The position numbers and the translations under genes were made by a program. Under the pieces are notes generated by a model. That model saw nothing but the letters and a program-made list of their open reading frames with translations, was not told where the DNA came from and searched no databases. A stretch of DNA of 42,664 bases from Streptomyces lichenis (GTDB taxonomy: Bacteria > Actinomycetota > Actinomycetes > Streptomycetales > Streptomycetaceae): assembly GCF_023218175.1 (NCBI RefSeq), contig NZ_JALPTH010000044.1, positions 1 through 42,664 of the forward strand. Direction: 5' to 3'. Below are positions 8,313 to 15,149 of the stretch, in pieces (position 1 is the stretch's first letter; each line of letters opens with the position of its first letter).

Positions 8313-9752
8313 TCAGCCCCGGTAGGTCTCCAGCAGCCGCAGCCAGATTTCGCTGATGGTGGGGTAGGAGGGGACGGCGTGCCAGAGGCGGGAGATCGGG
8401 ACCTCGGCGGTGACCGCGATGGTGGCGGAGTGCAGGAGTTCACCGACGCCGGGGCCGACGAAGGTGACGCCGAGCAGCACCTCCCGCTCCAGGTCCACGA
8501 CCATCCGGGCGCGGCCCTTGTAGCCGTCCCCGTAGAGGCTCGCGCCCGAGACGGAGGCGAGGTCGTAGTCGACGGCGCGCACGCGGCGGCCGCCGGACTC
8601 GGCCTCGGCGAGGGTGAGCCCGACGGAGGCGATCTCCGGGTCGGTGAAGACGACCTGGGGCACCGCGGCGTGGTCGGCGGTGGCGGCGTGCGGGCCCCAG
8701 ACGGTGGTGTCCGGCGGGGCGGCGCCGTCGGCCCGGGCGCCGATGGCCGCGCCCGCGATCCGGGCCTGGTACTTGCCCTGGTGGGTGAGGAGCGCCCGGT
8801 GGTTGACGTCTCCGACCGCGTACAGCCAGTCCGTGCCCTCCACCAGGCAGGAGTCGTCCACGTCGAGCCAGGAGCCGGGTTCGAGGCCGATGGTCTCCAG
8901 GCCGAGGTCGTCGGTGCGCGGTGCGCGGCCGGTGGCGAACAGCACCTCCTCGGCCTCGACGGTGCCGCCGTCGTCGAGGGTGAGGGTGACGGGTGCGCCG
9001 GGGCCGGGACGCTCGGCGGCGGTGACGGAGACCCCGGTGCGGACACTCGCCCCGGCCTCGGTCAGCGCCTCGGTGAGGAGTTCACCGGCGAAGGGCTCCA
9101 TCCTCGGCAGCAGCCCGTCGCCCCGGACCAGCAGGGTGACCTGGGAGCCGAGCGACTGCCAGGCGGTGGCCATCTCGACGCCGACCACTCCCCCGCCGAC
9201 CACGGCGAGGCGGCCCGGTACCTGCTTGGCGCTGGTGGCCTCGCGGCTGGTCCAGGGGTCGGCGGTGGCCAGGCCCGGGAGCTCGGGCAGCACGGCCCGG
9301 CTGCCGGTGCACACGGCGACCGCCTGCCGGGCGGCCAGCAGCACGTCCCCGTCGGGACCGCCGGTGACGGCGACCTTGCGGGGGCCGGCCAGCCGGCCGT
9401 GGCCGCGGTGGAGGCGTACGCCCACCGACTCCAGCCAGCCGACCTGGCCGTCGTCCTTCCAGTTCGCGGTGAAGTAGTCGCGCCTGCCGAGGACGGCGTC
9501 CGCGTCCAGCGGCCCCTGGACGGCGTCCCGCAGCCCCGGCAGCCGGCGCGCGTCGGCGCGGGCCAGGCCAGGGCGCAGCAGCGCCTTGCTGGGCATACAG
9601 GCCCAGTAGGAGCACTCCCCTCCCACGAGTTCGCTCTCCACCACCGCCACGCTCAGTCCCGCCGCGGCGACCCTGTCGGCCACGTTCTCGCCGACCGGGC
9701 CCGCGCCGACCACGACGACGTCGTACTCCACCGTCTGCACCGTATGTGTCAT
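8313..9752 (-). CDS. FAD/NAD(P)-dependent disulfide oxidoreductase (LPD/mercuric reductase-like)
   Basis: A 479-residue class I flavin disulfide reductase. VVVVGAGPVGENVA near the N-terminus binds FAD; C47 and C52 in GGECSYWACMPSKAL form a CX4C redox disulfide; LAVVGGGVVGVEMA binds NAD(P)H; LYAVGDVN contacts FAD; the C-terminal interface domain follows. In dihydrolipoamide dehydrogenase and glutathione reductase the C-terminal motif is HPTxxE; here it reads SYPTISE, so the catalytic His position holds Tyr, although a His lies a few residues earlier (WHAVP). The electron acceptor is therefore uncertain. I start at the ATG at 9752 (MTHTVQTVEYD), since the open frame upstream is the reverse of the thioredoxin gene. 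It is divergent from thioredoxin, which suggests a shared thiol-redox role. Confidence 0.85.
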   Translation of the reverse strand: MTHTVQTVEYDVVVVGAGPVGENVADRVAAAGLSVAVVESELVGGECSYWACMPSKALLRPGLARADARRLPGLRDAVQGPLDADAVLGRRDYFTANWKDDGQVGWLESVGVRLHRGHGRLAGPRKVAVTGGPDGDVLLAARQAVAVCTGSRAVLPELPGLATADPWTSREATSAKQVPGRLAVVGGGVVGVEMATAWQSLGSQVTLLVRGDGLLPRMEPFAGELLTEALTEAGASVRTGVSVTAAERPGPGAPVTLTLDDGGTVEAEEVLFATGRAPRTDDLGLETIGLEPGSWLDVDDSCLVEGTDWLYAVGDVNHRALLTHQGKYQARIAGAAIGARADGAAPPDTTVWGPHAATADHAAVPQVVFTDPEIASVGLTLAEAESGGRRVRAVDYDLASVSGASLYGDGYKGRARMVVDLEREVLLGVTFVGPGVGELLHSATIAVTAEVPISRLWHAVPSYPTISEIWLRLLETYRG

Positions 9753-9825
9753 GGGCAACAGTGTGGTGGTACGTGTGGGCGGTGGCCACACGGGCAGTCG
9801 CCGGAGCGGCGCGGAGCCGGAGACA

Positions 9826-9901
9826 GCGGTTCCGTGACCGGCAGGGCGGTTCGGGGACGGCAGGGCGATTCCAGGACCGGAATAGCGGTTCCGGGGCCGC
9901 C
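9826..9901. repeat. Four tandem ~20-bp imperfect repeats in a divergent promoter
   Basis: Units starting GCGGTTCCG or close variants begin at 9826, 9846, 9865 and 9885 (spacings 20, 19 and 20). The first two share the ending GGCAGG. The array lies between the divergent oxidoreductase and thioredoxin starts, so two-turn spacing could place a regulator on one face of the DNA. The regulator is unknown. Confidence 0.6.
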
Positions 9902-9937
9902 GTTGTGCGGAACGAGCCGACGGACAGTGTGACGAGG

Positions 9938-9957
9938 CCGGGACGCGGACGTCCCGG
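9938..9957. promoter_or_regulatory. Inverted repeat in the thioredoxin leader
   Basis: CCGGGACG and CGTCCCGG are perfect 8-base arms around a 4-base spacer, ending 14 bases before the thioredoxin ATG and abutting its ribosome binding site. It may be an operator or an mRNA hairpin that affects initiation. Confidence 0.45.
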
Positions 9958-9971
9958 GAAGAGGAGCCAGC

Positions 9972-10364
9972 ATGAGCACGGTAGAGCTCACCAAGGACAA
10001 CTTCGATCAGATCATGACGGACAACGACTTCGTCCTGATCGACTTCTGGGCGTCGTGGTGTGGCCCCTGCCGCCAGTTCGCCCCGGTCTACGAGGCCGCC
10101 TCCGAGCGCCACGGGGACCTGGTCTTCGGCAAGGTGGACACCGAGGCGCAGACGGAGCTGGCCGCGGCCTTCCAGATCCAGTCCATCCCGACGCTGATGG
10201 TCGTCCGCGACAAGGTCGCGGTGTTCGCCCAGCCCGGCGCGCTGCCCGAGGCGGCCCTGGAGGATGTCATCGGGCAGGCCCGTGAGCTGGACATGGAGGC
10301 GATCCGCGCCTCGATCGCCGAGAACGCGGCGGGCGGGAGCGAGGGCGGGCAGCAGCAGGGCTGA
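9972..10364 (+). CDS. trxA: Thioredoxin
   Basis: A 130-residue cytoplasmic thioredoxin. FVLIDFWASWCGPCRQFAPVYE holds the active site W29-C30-G31-P32-C33, and the cis-proline loop is present as QSIPTLMVV. It reduces protein disulfides using electrons from a flavin reductase. A Gly/Gln-rich tail (AENAAGGSEGGQQQG) extends about 15-20 residues past the fold. AGAGGAG sits six bases before the ATG. It is divergent from the flavin disulfide oxidoreductase and convergent with the thiolase across a strong terminator. No SigR (GGGAAT-N18-GTT) promoter is evident. Confidence 0.95.
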   Translation: MSTVELTKDNFDQIMTDNDFVLIDFWASWCGPCRQFAPVYEAASERHGDLVFGKVDTEAQTELAAAFQIQSIPTLMVVRDKVAVFAQPGALPEAALEDVIGQARELDMEAIRASIAENAAGGSEGGQQQG

Positions 10365-10374
10365 GCGGACGGAC

Positions 10375-10415
10375 GGTGCCCGGGGCGGGGACGGAACCGC
10401 CCCGCCCCGGGCACC
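10375..10415. terminator. Bidirectional terminator, 16-bp perfect stem
   Basis: GGTGCCCGGGGCGGGG (10375-10390) pairs perfectly with 10400-10415 around a nine-base loop. It lies 11 bases after the thioredoxin stop and 23 bases after the thiolase stop on the other strand, so it should serve both convergent genes. There is no U-tract, as is common in Streptomyces. Confidence 0.85.
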
Positions 10416-10437
10416 GGTACGCCGGTACGGAAGGCCT

Positions 10438-11625
10438 TCAGCGCTCCAGTACCAGGGCGAGGCCCTGGCCGACGCCGATGCACAGCGCCGCCAGGCCCGT
10501 ACCCGAGCCGGCCTCGGCGAGCTGGTGGGCGACCGCGCCCGCCAGCCGGGCGCCGGAGGCACCGAGCGGGTGGCCGATGGCGATGGCGCCGCCGCGCGGG
10601 TTGACCACGGTGGGGTCGAGTTCCGGCCACTCGGCGAGGCAGCCCAGCGACTGGGCGGCGAAGGCCTCGTTCAGCTCGAAGACGGTGAGGTCGGCGAAGC
10701 CGCGGCCGGACTTGGCGAGTGCCCGGCGCACCGCCTCGACCGGGCCCAGGCCGAACAGCTGGGGCTCGATGCCGGTGACCGCGGAGGCGCGGACCCGGGC
10801 GAGCGGCTCGCGGCCGGTGGCCCGCAGCCCCTCCTCGTCGGTGATCAGCAGCGCCGCCGCCCCGTCGTTCAGCGGTGAGGCGTTGCCCGCCGTGACGGTG
10901 CCGCCCTCGGTGCGGAAGGACGGCTTCAGCCGGGCCAGCGCCGCGAGGGAGGTGTCGTCCCGGATGGACTCGTCCCGGGCCAGGTCGGCGCCCGGGTAGG
11001 CGACGACCTCGCCGTCGTAGCGGCCCTTGGCCCAGGCCTCGGCCGCCTTCTGGTGGCTGGCCAGGGCGAACGCGTCCTGCTGCTCGCGGGTGACGCCGTG
11101 CCGGTCGGCGACCAGTTCGGCGCCCTCGCCGAGGGAGACGGTCCACTCCGGGGGCATCGCGGGGTTGGTCATCCGCCAGCCGAGGGTGGTCGAGTAGAGC
11201 TGCTGGTGGCCGGCGGGAAATGCCCGTTCGGGCTTCTGCAGCACCCAGGGCGCACGGGACATCGACTCCACACCGCCCGCCAGGACGACGGAGGCGTCCC
11301 CCAGGGCCACCGCCCGGGCGGCCTGGATGACGGCCTCCAGGCCGGAGCCGCAGAGCCGGTTGACGGTGGCGCCCGGCACCGAGACGGGCAGCCCCGCGAG
11401 CAGCACCGCCATCCGGGCCACGTCCCGGTTGTCCTCGCCCGCGCCGTTGGCGTCGCCGAAGTAGACGTCGTCGATCCTGGCCGGGTCCAGGTCCGGGGTG
11501 CGCTCCACCAGCGCCCGGACGACATGGGCGGCGAGGTCGTCGGGCCGGACACCGGCGAGCGCCCCGCCGAACCTGCCGATCGGTGTGCGGACGGCGTCGA
11601 CGATGTAGACGTCGCGGATGGTCAT
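10438..11625 (-). CDS. Acetyl-CoA C-acyltransferase (thiolase)
   Basis: A 395-residue degradative-type thiolase that cleaves 3-ketoacyl-CoA with CoA to acetyl-CoA and a shortened acyl-CoA, the last step of beta-oxidation. The nucleophile is C92 in NRLCGSGLEAVIQ; the active-site His is in GGAIAIGHPLGASGAR; the second Cys is in ALCIGVGQG at the C-terminus. VLAGGVESMS is also typical. The ATG at 11625 (MTIRDVYIVDAVRTPIGRFGG) is preceded by GGGAGAGG and is the family's usual start; the open frame continues upstream only as noise. A perfect palindrome 31-60 bases upstream looks like a TetR-type operator. Could also be a beta-ketoadipyl-CoA thiolase (PcaF-like); no pca genes are nearby. Confidence 0.9.
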   Translation of the reverse strand: MTIRDVYIVDAVRTPIGRFGGALAGVRPDDLAAHVVRALVERTPDLDPARIDDVYFGDANGAGEDNRDVARMAVLLAGLPVSVPGATVNRLCGSGLEAVIQAARAVALGDASVVLAGGVESMSRAPWVLQKPERAFPAGHQQLYSTTLGWRMTNPAMPPEWTVSLGEGAELVADRHGVTREQQDAFALASHQKAAEAWAKGRYDGEVVAYPGADLARDESIRDDTSLAALARLKPSFRTEGGTVTAGNASPLNDGAAALLITDEEGLRATGREPLARVRASAVTGIEPQLFGLGPVEAVRRALAKSGRGFADLTVFELNEAFAAQSLGCLAEWPELDPTVVNPRGGAIAIGHPLGASGARLAGAVAHQLAEAGSGTGLAALCIGVGQGLALVLER

Positions 11626-11655
11626 CGGGATGCCTCTCCCACGTACTCGCCCGGC

Positions 11656-11685
11656 CCGGGTGGTGAACGCTCGTTCACCACCCGG
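11656..11685. promoter_or_regulatory. Palindromic TetR-type operator upstream of thiolase
   Basis: Fourteen-base perfect arms (CCGGGTGGTGAACG and its complement) flank a two-base CT spacer. The core TGAACGCTCGTTCA has the form of many TetR/AcrR-family operators, including those of fatty-acid regulators. It is centred about 45 bases upstream of the thiolase ATG, a position that fits repression. No TetR gene lies nearby, so the regulator would act in trans. Confidence 0.75.
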
Positions 11686-11934
11686 CTCTCCGGGCGAGTC
11701 TCCGTCGCGGGCGTGCGGACTGTCAACGGCCGCCCGGTCCCACTCCACCGGCCCGGATTCGTACCCGGCCACCACCCGCCCCCGGCCCTCTTTCGTCCCG
11801 GGCGGACGTACGGCTTCCGTCCCGGGCGGACGCGCGGCCCCTATGGCCGGTTCCGGCCCCCGGCCGCCGCCCTGCCTCAGCGTCGCCCGCGCCCCTTTCG
11901 CCCCCGCGCCCCTCGGCCGGGCTGGGAGGCCGGG

Positions 11935-12189
11935 TCAGCGGACCCGGGCCACCAGGCCGTAGTCCAGTTCGGCGCCGTCCACCAGCAGGGCCTCCACGGC
12001 CGGGGTGGCCGGGTCGATGTCGGCCTCCAGGCCGTCGCCGGTGTAGCGGGGGAAGCCGGAGGCGCCCAGCTCGCCGGTGGCCCGCACCACCGCGGCACGG
12101 ACGGCGACCCGGGGCAGCTCGGCGGGATCGCGCCCCTCGTCGGGCGCGGGCACGATCAGGATCTCGAAGCTCTGCGGATGTGCGCTCAT
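11935..12189 (-). CDS. Small conserved-looking hypothetical protein
   Basis: An 84-residue protein, MSAHPQSFEILIVPAPDEG at the start and DGAELDYGLVARVR at the end, with codon usage like the neighbouring genes. It appears to be a small alpha/beta fold (EILIVPAP strand; RVAVRAAVVRATGELGA helix). I do not recognise the family. It is divergent from the MazF-like gene with 96 bases between the starts, which does not fit a usual antitoxin arrangement, although a functional link cannot be excluded. Confidence 0.6.
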   Translation of the reverse strand: MSAHPQSFEILIVPAPDEGRDPAELPRVAVRAAVVRATGELGASGFPRYTGDGLEADIDPATPAVEALLVDGAELDYGLVARVR

Positions 12190-12285
12190 GGAGGCGACGC
12201 TAGAGACCTTCGCCGGGCCGCGCACCCCCCGCGTCCGCCGGGGGCCGGAACGCACCCGCCGCCACCAGGTCGTACGGTGGGACGG

Positions 12286-12768
12286 ATGACGACGTTCTCC
12301 AATGCCAACGGCGACCTCGACGGCTTCGCCGACCTGCCCGGCCGCTTCGGACCCACCGCCACCACGGACGCGCGGGCCGAGGACGTGGGCCCGGTCCGCC
12401 TCGCGTACTCCCCCGAGACCGACGGCGCTCCCGACCCCGGCGAGATCGTCTGGACCTGGGTCCCGTACGAGGAGCACGACGGCCGGGGCAAGGACCGGCC
12501 GGTGCTGGTGGTGGCCCGGGAGCCGGAGGGCACCCTGCTGGCCGTGCAGCTGTCGAGCCGTCCGCACGAGCAGGACCGGGAGTGGGTGCCGATCGGTTCC
12601 GGCCCCTGGGACCGGGAGGGCCGGGAGTCCTGGGTGGACCTGGACCGGGTGCTGCGGGTGCACGAGGACGGAATGCGCCGGGAGGCCTGCGCGCTGGACC
12701 GGCCGGGCTTCGACGCGGTGGTGACCCGGCTGGCGGAACGTTACGGCTGGACGCCCGCGGCCGACTGA
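12286..12768 (+). CDS. PemK/MazF-like protein
   Basis: A 160-residue protein. From about residue 50, PGEIVWTWVPYEEHDGRGKD and RPVLVVAREPEGTLLAVQLS match the MazF/PemK fold (small SH3-like barrel that in true toxins cleaves RNA), and SWVDLDRVLRVHEDGMRREA fits the later strands. It has about 48 extra N-terminal residues, acidic and Gly-rich, and lacks an adjacent co-directional antitoxin gene. Streptomyces carry housekeeping-looking orphan copies of this type, so RNase activity is not certain. Its 3' end overlaps by 28 bases the 3' end of the convergent PARG-like gene. Confidence 0.75.
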   Translation: MTTFSNANGDLDGFADLPGRFGPTATTDARAEDVGPVRLAYSPETDGAPDPGEIVWTWVPYEEHDGRGKDRPVLVVAREPEGTLLAVQLSSRPHEQDREWVPIGSGPWDREGRESWVDLDRVLRVHEDGMRREACALDRPGFDAVVTRLAERYGWTPAAD

Positions 12769-13676
12769 CCGCCCTCCGCCGGCTGGCCACCGCCCACCGG
12801 CTGACCAGCGCCTGACGGCTGACCGCCCCCGGCCGGCCCCTCAGCGCCCGCCGGCCGCAGCACGGTCCGGAAGGCGCCGAGGACACGCCGCTCGCGGGTG
12901 CGGTCCAGCACCGCGAAGACCGCCTCGTCGAAGCGGCCGGCGAACCGGCCCGATCCGGTCAGCAGGGCACGGAAGGCGCCGGCCACCTCGGCCGGGTCGT
13001 TGCGGAAGACCCCGCAGCCCCAGGCGCCCAGGACCAGTCGCCGGTACCCGTGCGCCGCCGCGGTCTGCAGCACCCGTTCGGCCCGGGAGGCCAGCGCGGC
13101 GGGGATCAGGTGGGCCCGCTCGGGCGCGGTGCGCAGGATGACGCCCGCGTTGGGGGCGGGCGAGGTGAGGAAGCCCACGGTGTACGGCTCGGCGAGCAGG
13201 GCGCCGCGCTCGTCGCGGAAGACCGGGACTCCCGGGGAGTGGATGACCCGGTCGGAGTAGAACGGGTCCCGGTCGGCGCGGTGGTGCGCGTAGTAGTCCG
13301 GCGCCCGCAGCAGCGTGGTGTGCAGGGCCGAGGCGCGGCAGAGCGCCTCCTCCTGGGCCTGGGCCCCGTTCAGATAGCCGCCGCCGGGATTGCGGGCGGA
13401 GGCGAAGTTCAGCACCGCGACCGGGGCGGAACCGGCCAGGGCCAGCCGCCGGGCCGCCTCGGTGCTGGACTCACCGGTGACGGTGAGGGCGACGGTGCCG
13501 GTGGCGGTGGCACCGCCGGGCACCGGGACCGGGCCCGGGCCGTACATCCGGGTGCCGCTCAGGGCCGCCTCGACCTGCGGGGCGATGACCACCTCGCGGC
13601 CGTCGGGGGCCTGGTAGCGGCCGGCCCGGACGATCTCCTCGGTGTGCTGCGCGATCGCGCGCAAACGTGCGCTCAT
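12741..13676 (-). CDS. TIGR02452 family protein (microbial PARG-type macrodomain)
   Basis: About 311 residues. The N-terminal region (MSARLRAIAQHTEEIVRAGRY) and the block LNFASARNPGGGYLNGAQ followed by AQEEALCRAS match the bacterial poly(ADP-ribose) glycohydrolase-like family. The GGG-x(6-8)-QEE catalytic signature of PARGs is intact. Such enzymes remove ADP-ribose from modified targets in the cytoplasm. LVLGAWGCGVFRNDP is the second conserved macrodomain block. The C-terminus is a low-complexity tail with repeated GGGQP/GAGQP units that runs into the convergent MazF-like gene. I prefer the ATG at 13676 (MSARLRA); an in-frame ATG at 13685 would add three residues. Confidence 0.85.
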   Translation of the reverse strand: MSARLRAIAQHTEEIVRAGRYQAPDGREVVIAPQVEAALSGTRMYGPGPVPVPGGATATGTVALTVTGESSTEAARRLALAGSAPVAVLNFASARNPGGGYLNGAQAQEEALCRASALHTTLLRAPDYYAHHRADRDPFYSDRVIHSPGVPVFRDERGALLAEPYTVGFLTSPAPNAGVILRTAPERAHLIPAALASRAERVLQTAAAHGYRRLVLGAWGCGVFRNDPAEVAGAFRALLTGSGRFAGRFDEAVFAVLDRTRERRVLGAFRTVLRPAGAEGPAGGGQPSGAGQPVGGGQPAEGGQSAAGVQP

Positions 13677-13853
13677 ACCCGGCATCGTCGATAATCAACC
13701 AGGCACCGGACAAGCGGTTTTCCCTGTCCGGAGGCGGTCTTGTGGGATCCGCGACAGATGGCTTAGGTGGTGGATCGGCAAATCCGCGGAGGTGCGCATC
13801 CCGAGAATTCCGGGAACGCGTCCTGCGGACACCATCGACCGGAGGGACCCAGC

Positions 13854-15149
13854 ATGCCGGTGTGTGAGGCACCCGAGAGCGGCGGACCGCTCGCCGAGGG
13901 CGAGGCCGAGGACCTGCTGCGATGTATCTGCTTCAAGACGGGACCGCCCAGGACCGTCGGGGTCGAGGTGGAGTGGTTCGTCCACGACCTGTCCGACCCG
14001 TACCGGCCGGTCTCCCACGACCGGCTCCGAGCGGCGGTGGCGCGGCTGCGCACCCTGCCGCTGGCCTCGCCACTCACCCTGGAACCGGGCGGGCAGCTGG
14101 AGCTGAGCTCGCCGCCCGCCGCCTCCCTGATGGAGTGTGTGACCACCGTGTCGGCCGATCTGACGGCCGTGCGCGCCGCACTCCGCACCGCCGGGCTCAC
14201 TCTCACCGGAGCCGGCACCGACCCCTACCTCCCCTATCGTGACCGGCTGCTGCGTGAGCCGCGCTACGACGCCATGGAGGCATGCCTCGACCGCTCCGGG
14301 CCGGCCGGGCGGGCCATGATGCGCGACTCGGCGTCCGTGCAGGTCTGCCTGGACGCCGGCTTCGAGGCGGCCGGGCCGCAGGGCTACCGGCGCCGCTGGC
14401 AGCTGGCCCATCTGCTGGGCCCGGTGCTGGTGGCGGCCTTCGCCAACTCGCCGGTCCTGCACGGCAAGCCCACCGGCCACCGCTCCACCCGGCAGGGCCT
14501 GTGGACCGATCTGGATCCGGTACGGGCCTTGGCGCCCGACCTGTACCGCGACCCCCGGTCCGCCTGGGCGGCGCACGCGCTGGACACCCCGGTGATGTGC
14601 GTACGGGCCGACGGCACCGGCCCCTGGGCGGCACCCGAGGGGCTGACCCTGCGGGAGTGGCTGCGCTCCGGGGAGCCCCGGGCGGTCACCCGGGCGGATC
14701 TGGACTACCACCTGACCACGCTGTTCCCGCCGGTGCGGCCGCGCGGCCACCTCGAACTGCGGATGATCGACGCCCAGAGCGGCGAGGACGGCTGGATCGT
14801 GCCGCTCGCCGTGGTCACCGCGCTGTTCGAGGACCCGTCCGCCGCCGAGGCCGCCTACCAGGCGGTACGGAATCTGGCGGCGCCGGATCCGGCGGCCCCG
14901 CCGCGCAGCGCGGTGTGGCGGGACGCCGCCCGGCACGGGCTGGCCGTCCCGGCGCTGCACGCCGCCGCCCTGGAGTGCTTCGCGCTGGCCCGTGAGGCGC
15001 TGCCACGGCTGGGGGCGGCCCCGGCGGTGCTGGACGCGGTGGACGCCTTCCAGGAACGCCATGTCGGTCCGGGGCGATGTCCCGCCGACGCTCCCCTGAC
15101 CCCTGTGGCCGGCACCGCCGGCCGGACCGGGAAGGACCTCGGCATATGA
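13854..15149 (+). CDS. egtA: Glutamate-cysteine ligase EgtA (ergothioneine biosynthesis)
   Basis: A 431-residue GCS2-type glutamate-cysteine ligase. It makes gamma-glutamylcysteine, the sulfur donor for EgtB. RTVGVEVEWFVHDL near the N-terminus and LEPGGQLELSSPP are the ATP/glutamate-binding blocks of this family, and GHLELRMIDAQSGE follows later. The first gene of the operon, it is preceded by GGAGGGA about 7 bases before the ATG at 13854; the open frame extends upstream but without a better start. Its last codon overlaps the egtB start (ATGA), so the two should be translationally coupled. Identification rests on the operon as well as the sequence. Confidence 0.93.
   Translation: MPVCEAPESGGPLAEGEAEDLLRCICFKTGPPRTVGVEVEWFVHDLSDPYRPVSHDRLRAAVARLRTLPLASPLTLEPGGQLELSSPPAASLMECVTTVSADLTAVRAALRTAGLTLTGAGTDPYLPYRDRLLREPRYDAMEACLDRSGPAGRAMMRDSASVQVCLDAGFEAAGPQGYRRRWQLAHLLGPVLVAAFANSPVLHGKPTGHRSTRQGLWTDLDPVRALAPDLYRDPRSAWAAHALDTPVMCVRADGTGPWAAPEGLTLREWLRSGEPRAVTRADLDYHLTTLFPPVRPRGHLELRMIDAQSGEDGWIVPLAVVTALFEDPSAAEAAYQAVRNLAAPDPAAPPRSAVWRDAARHGLAVPALHAAALECFALAREALPRLGAAPAVLDAVDAFQERHVGPGRCPADAPLTPVAGTAGRTGKDLGI

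Noticed and set aside
9902..9971. SigR-type promoter for thioredoxin
   Set aside because: GGGAAT-N18-GTT was sought because thioredoxin genes are often SigR targets. GGAAC is present but the spacing and the -10 element do not fit.
11935..12189. Small gene as an antitoxin of the MazF-like protein
   Set aside because: It is divergent and not co-directional, has no helix-turn-helix or ribbon-helix-helix appearance, and sits 96 bases away. Kept as a hypothetical.
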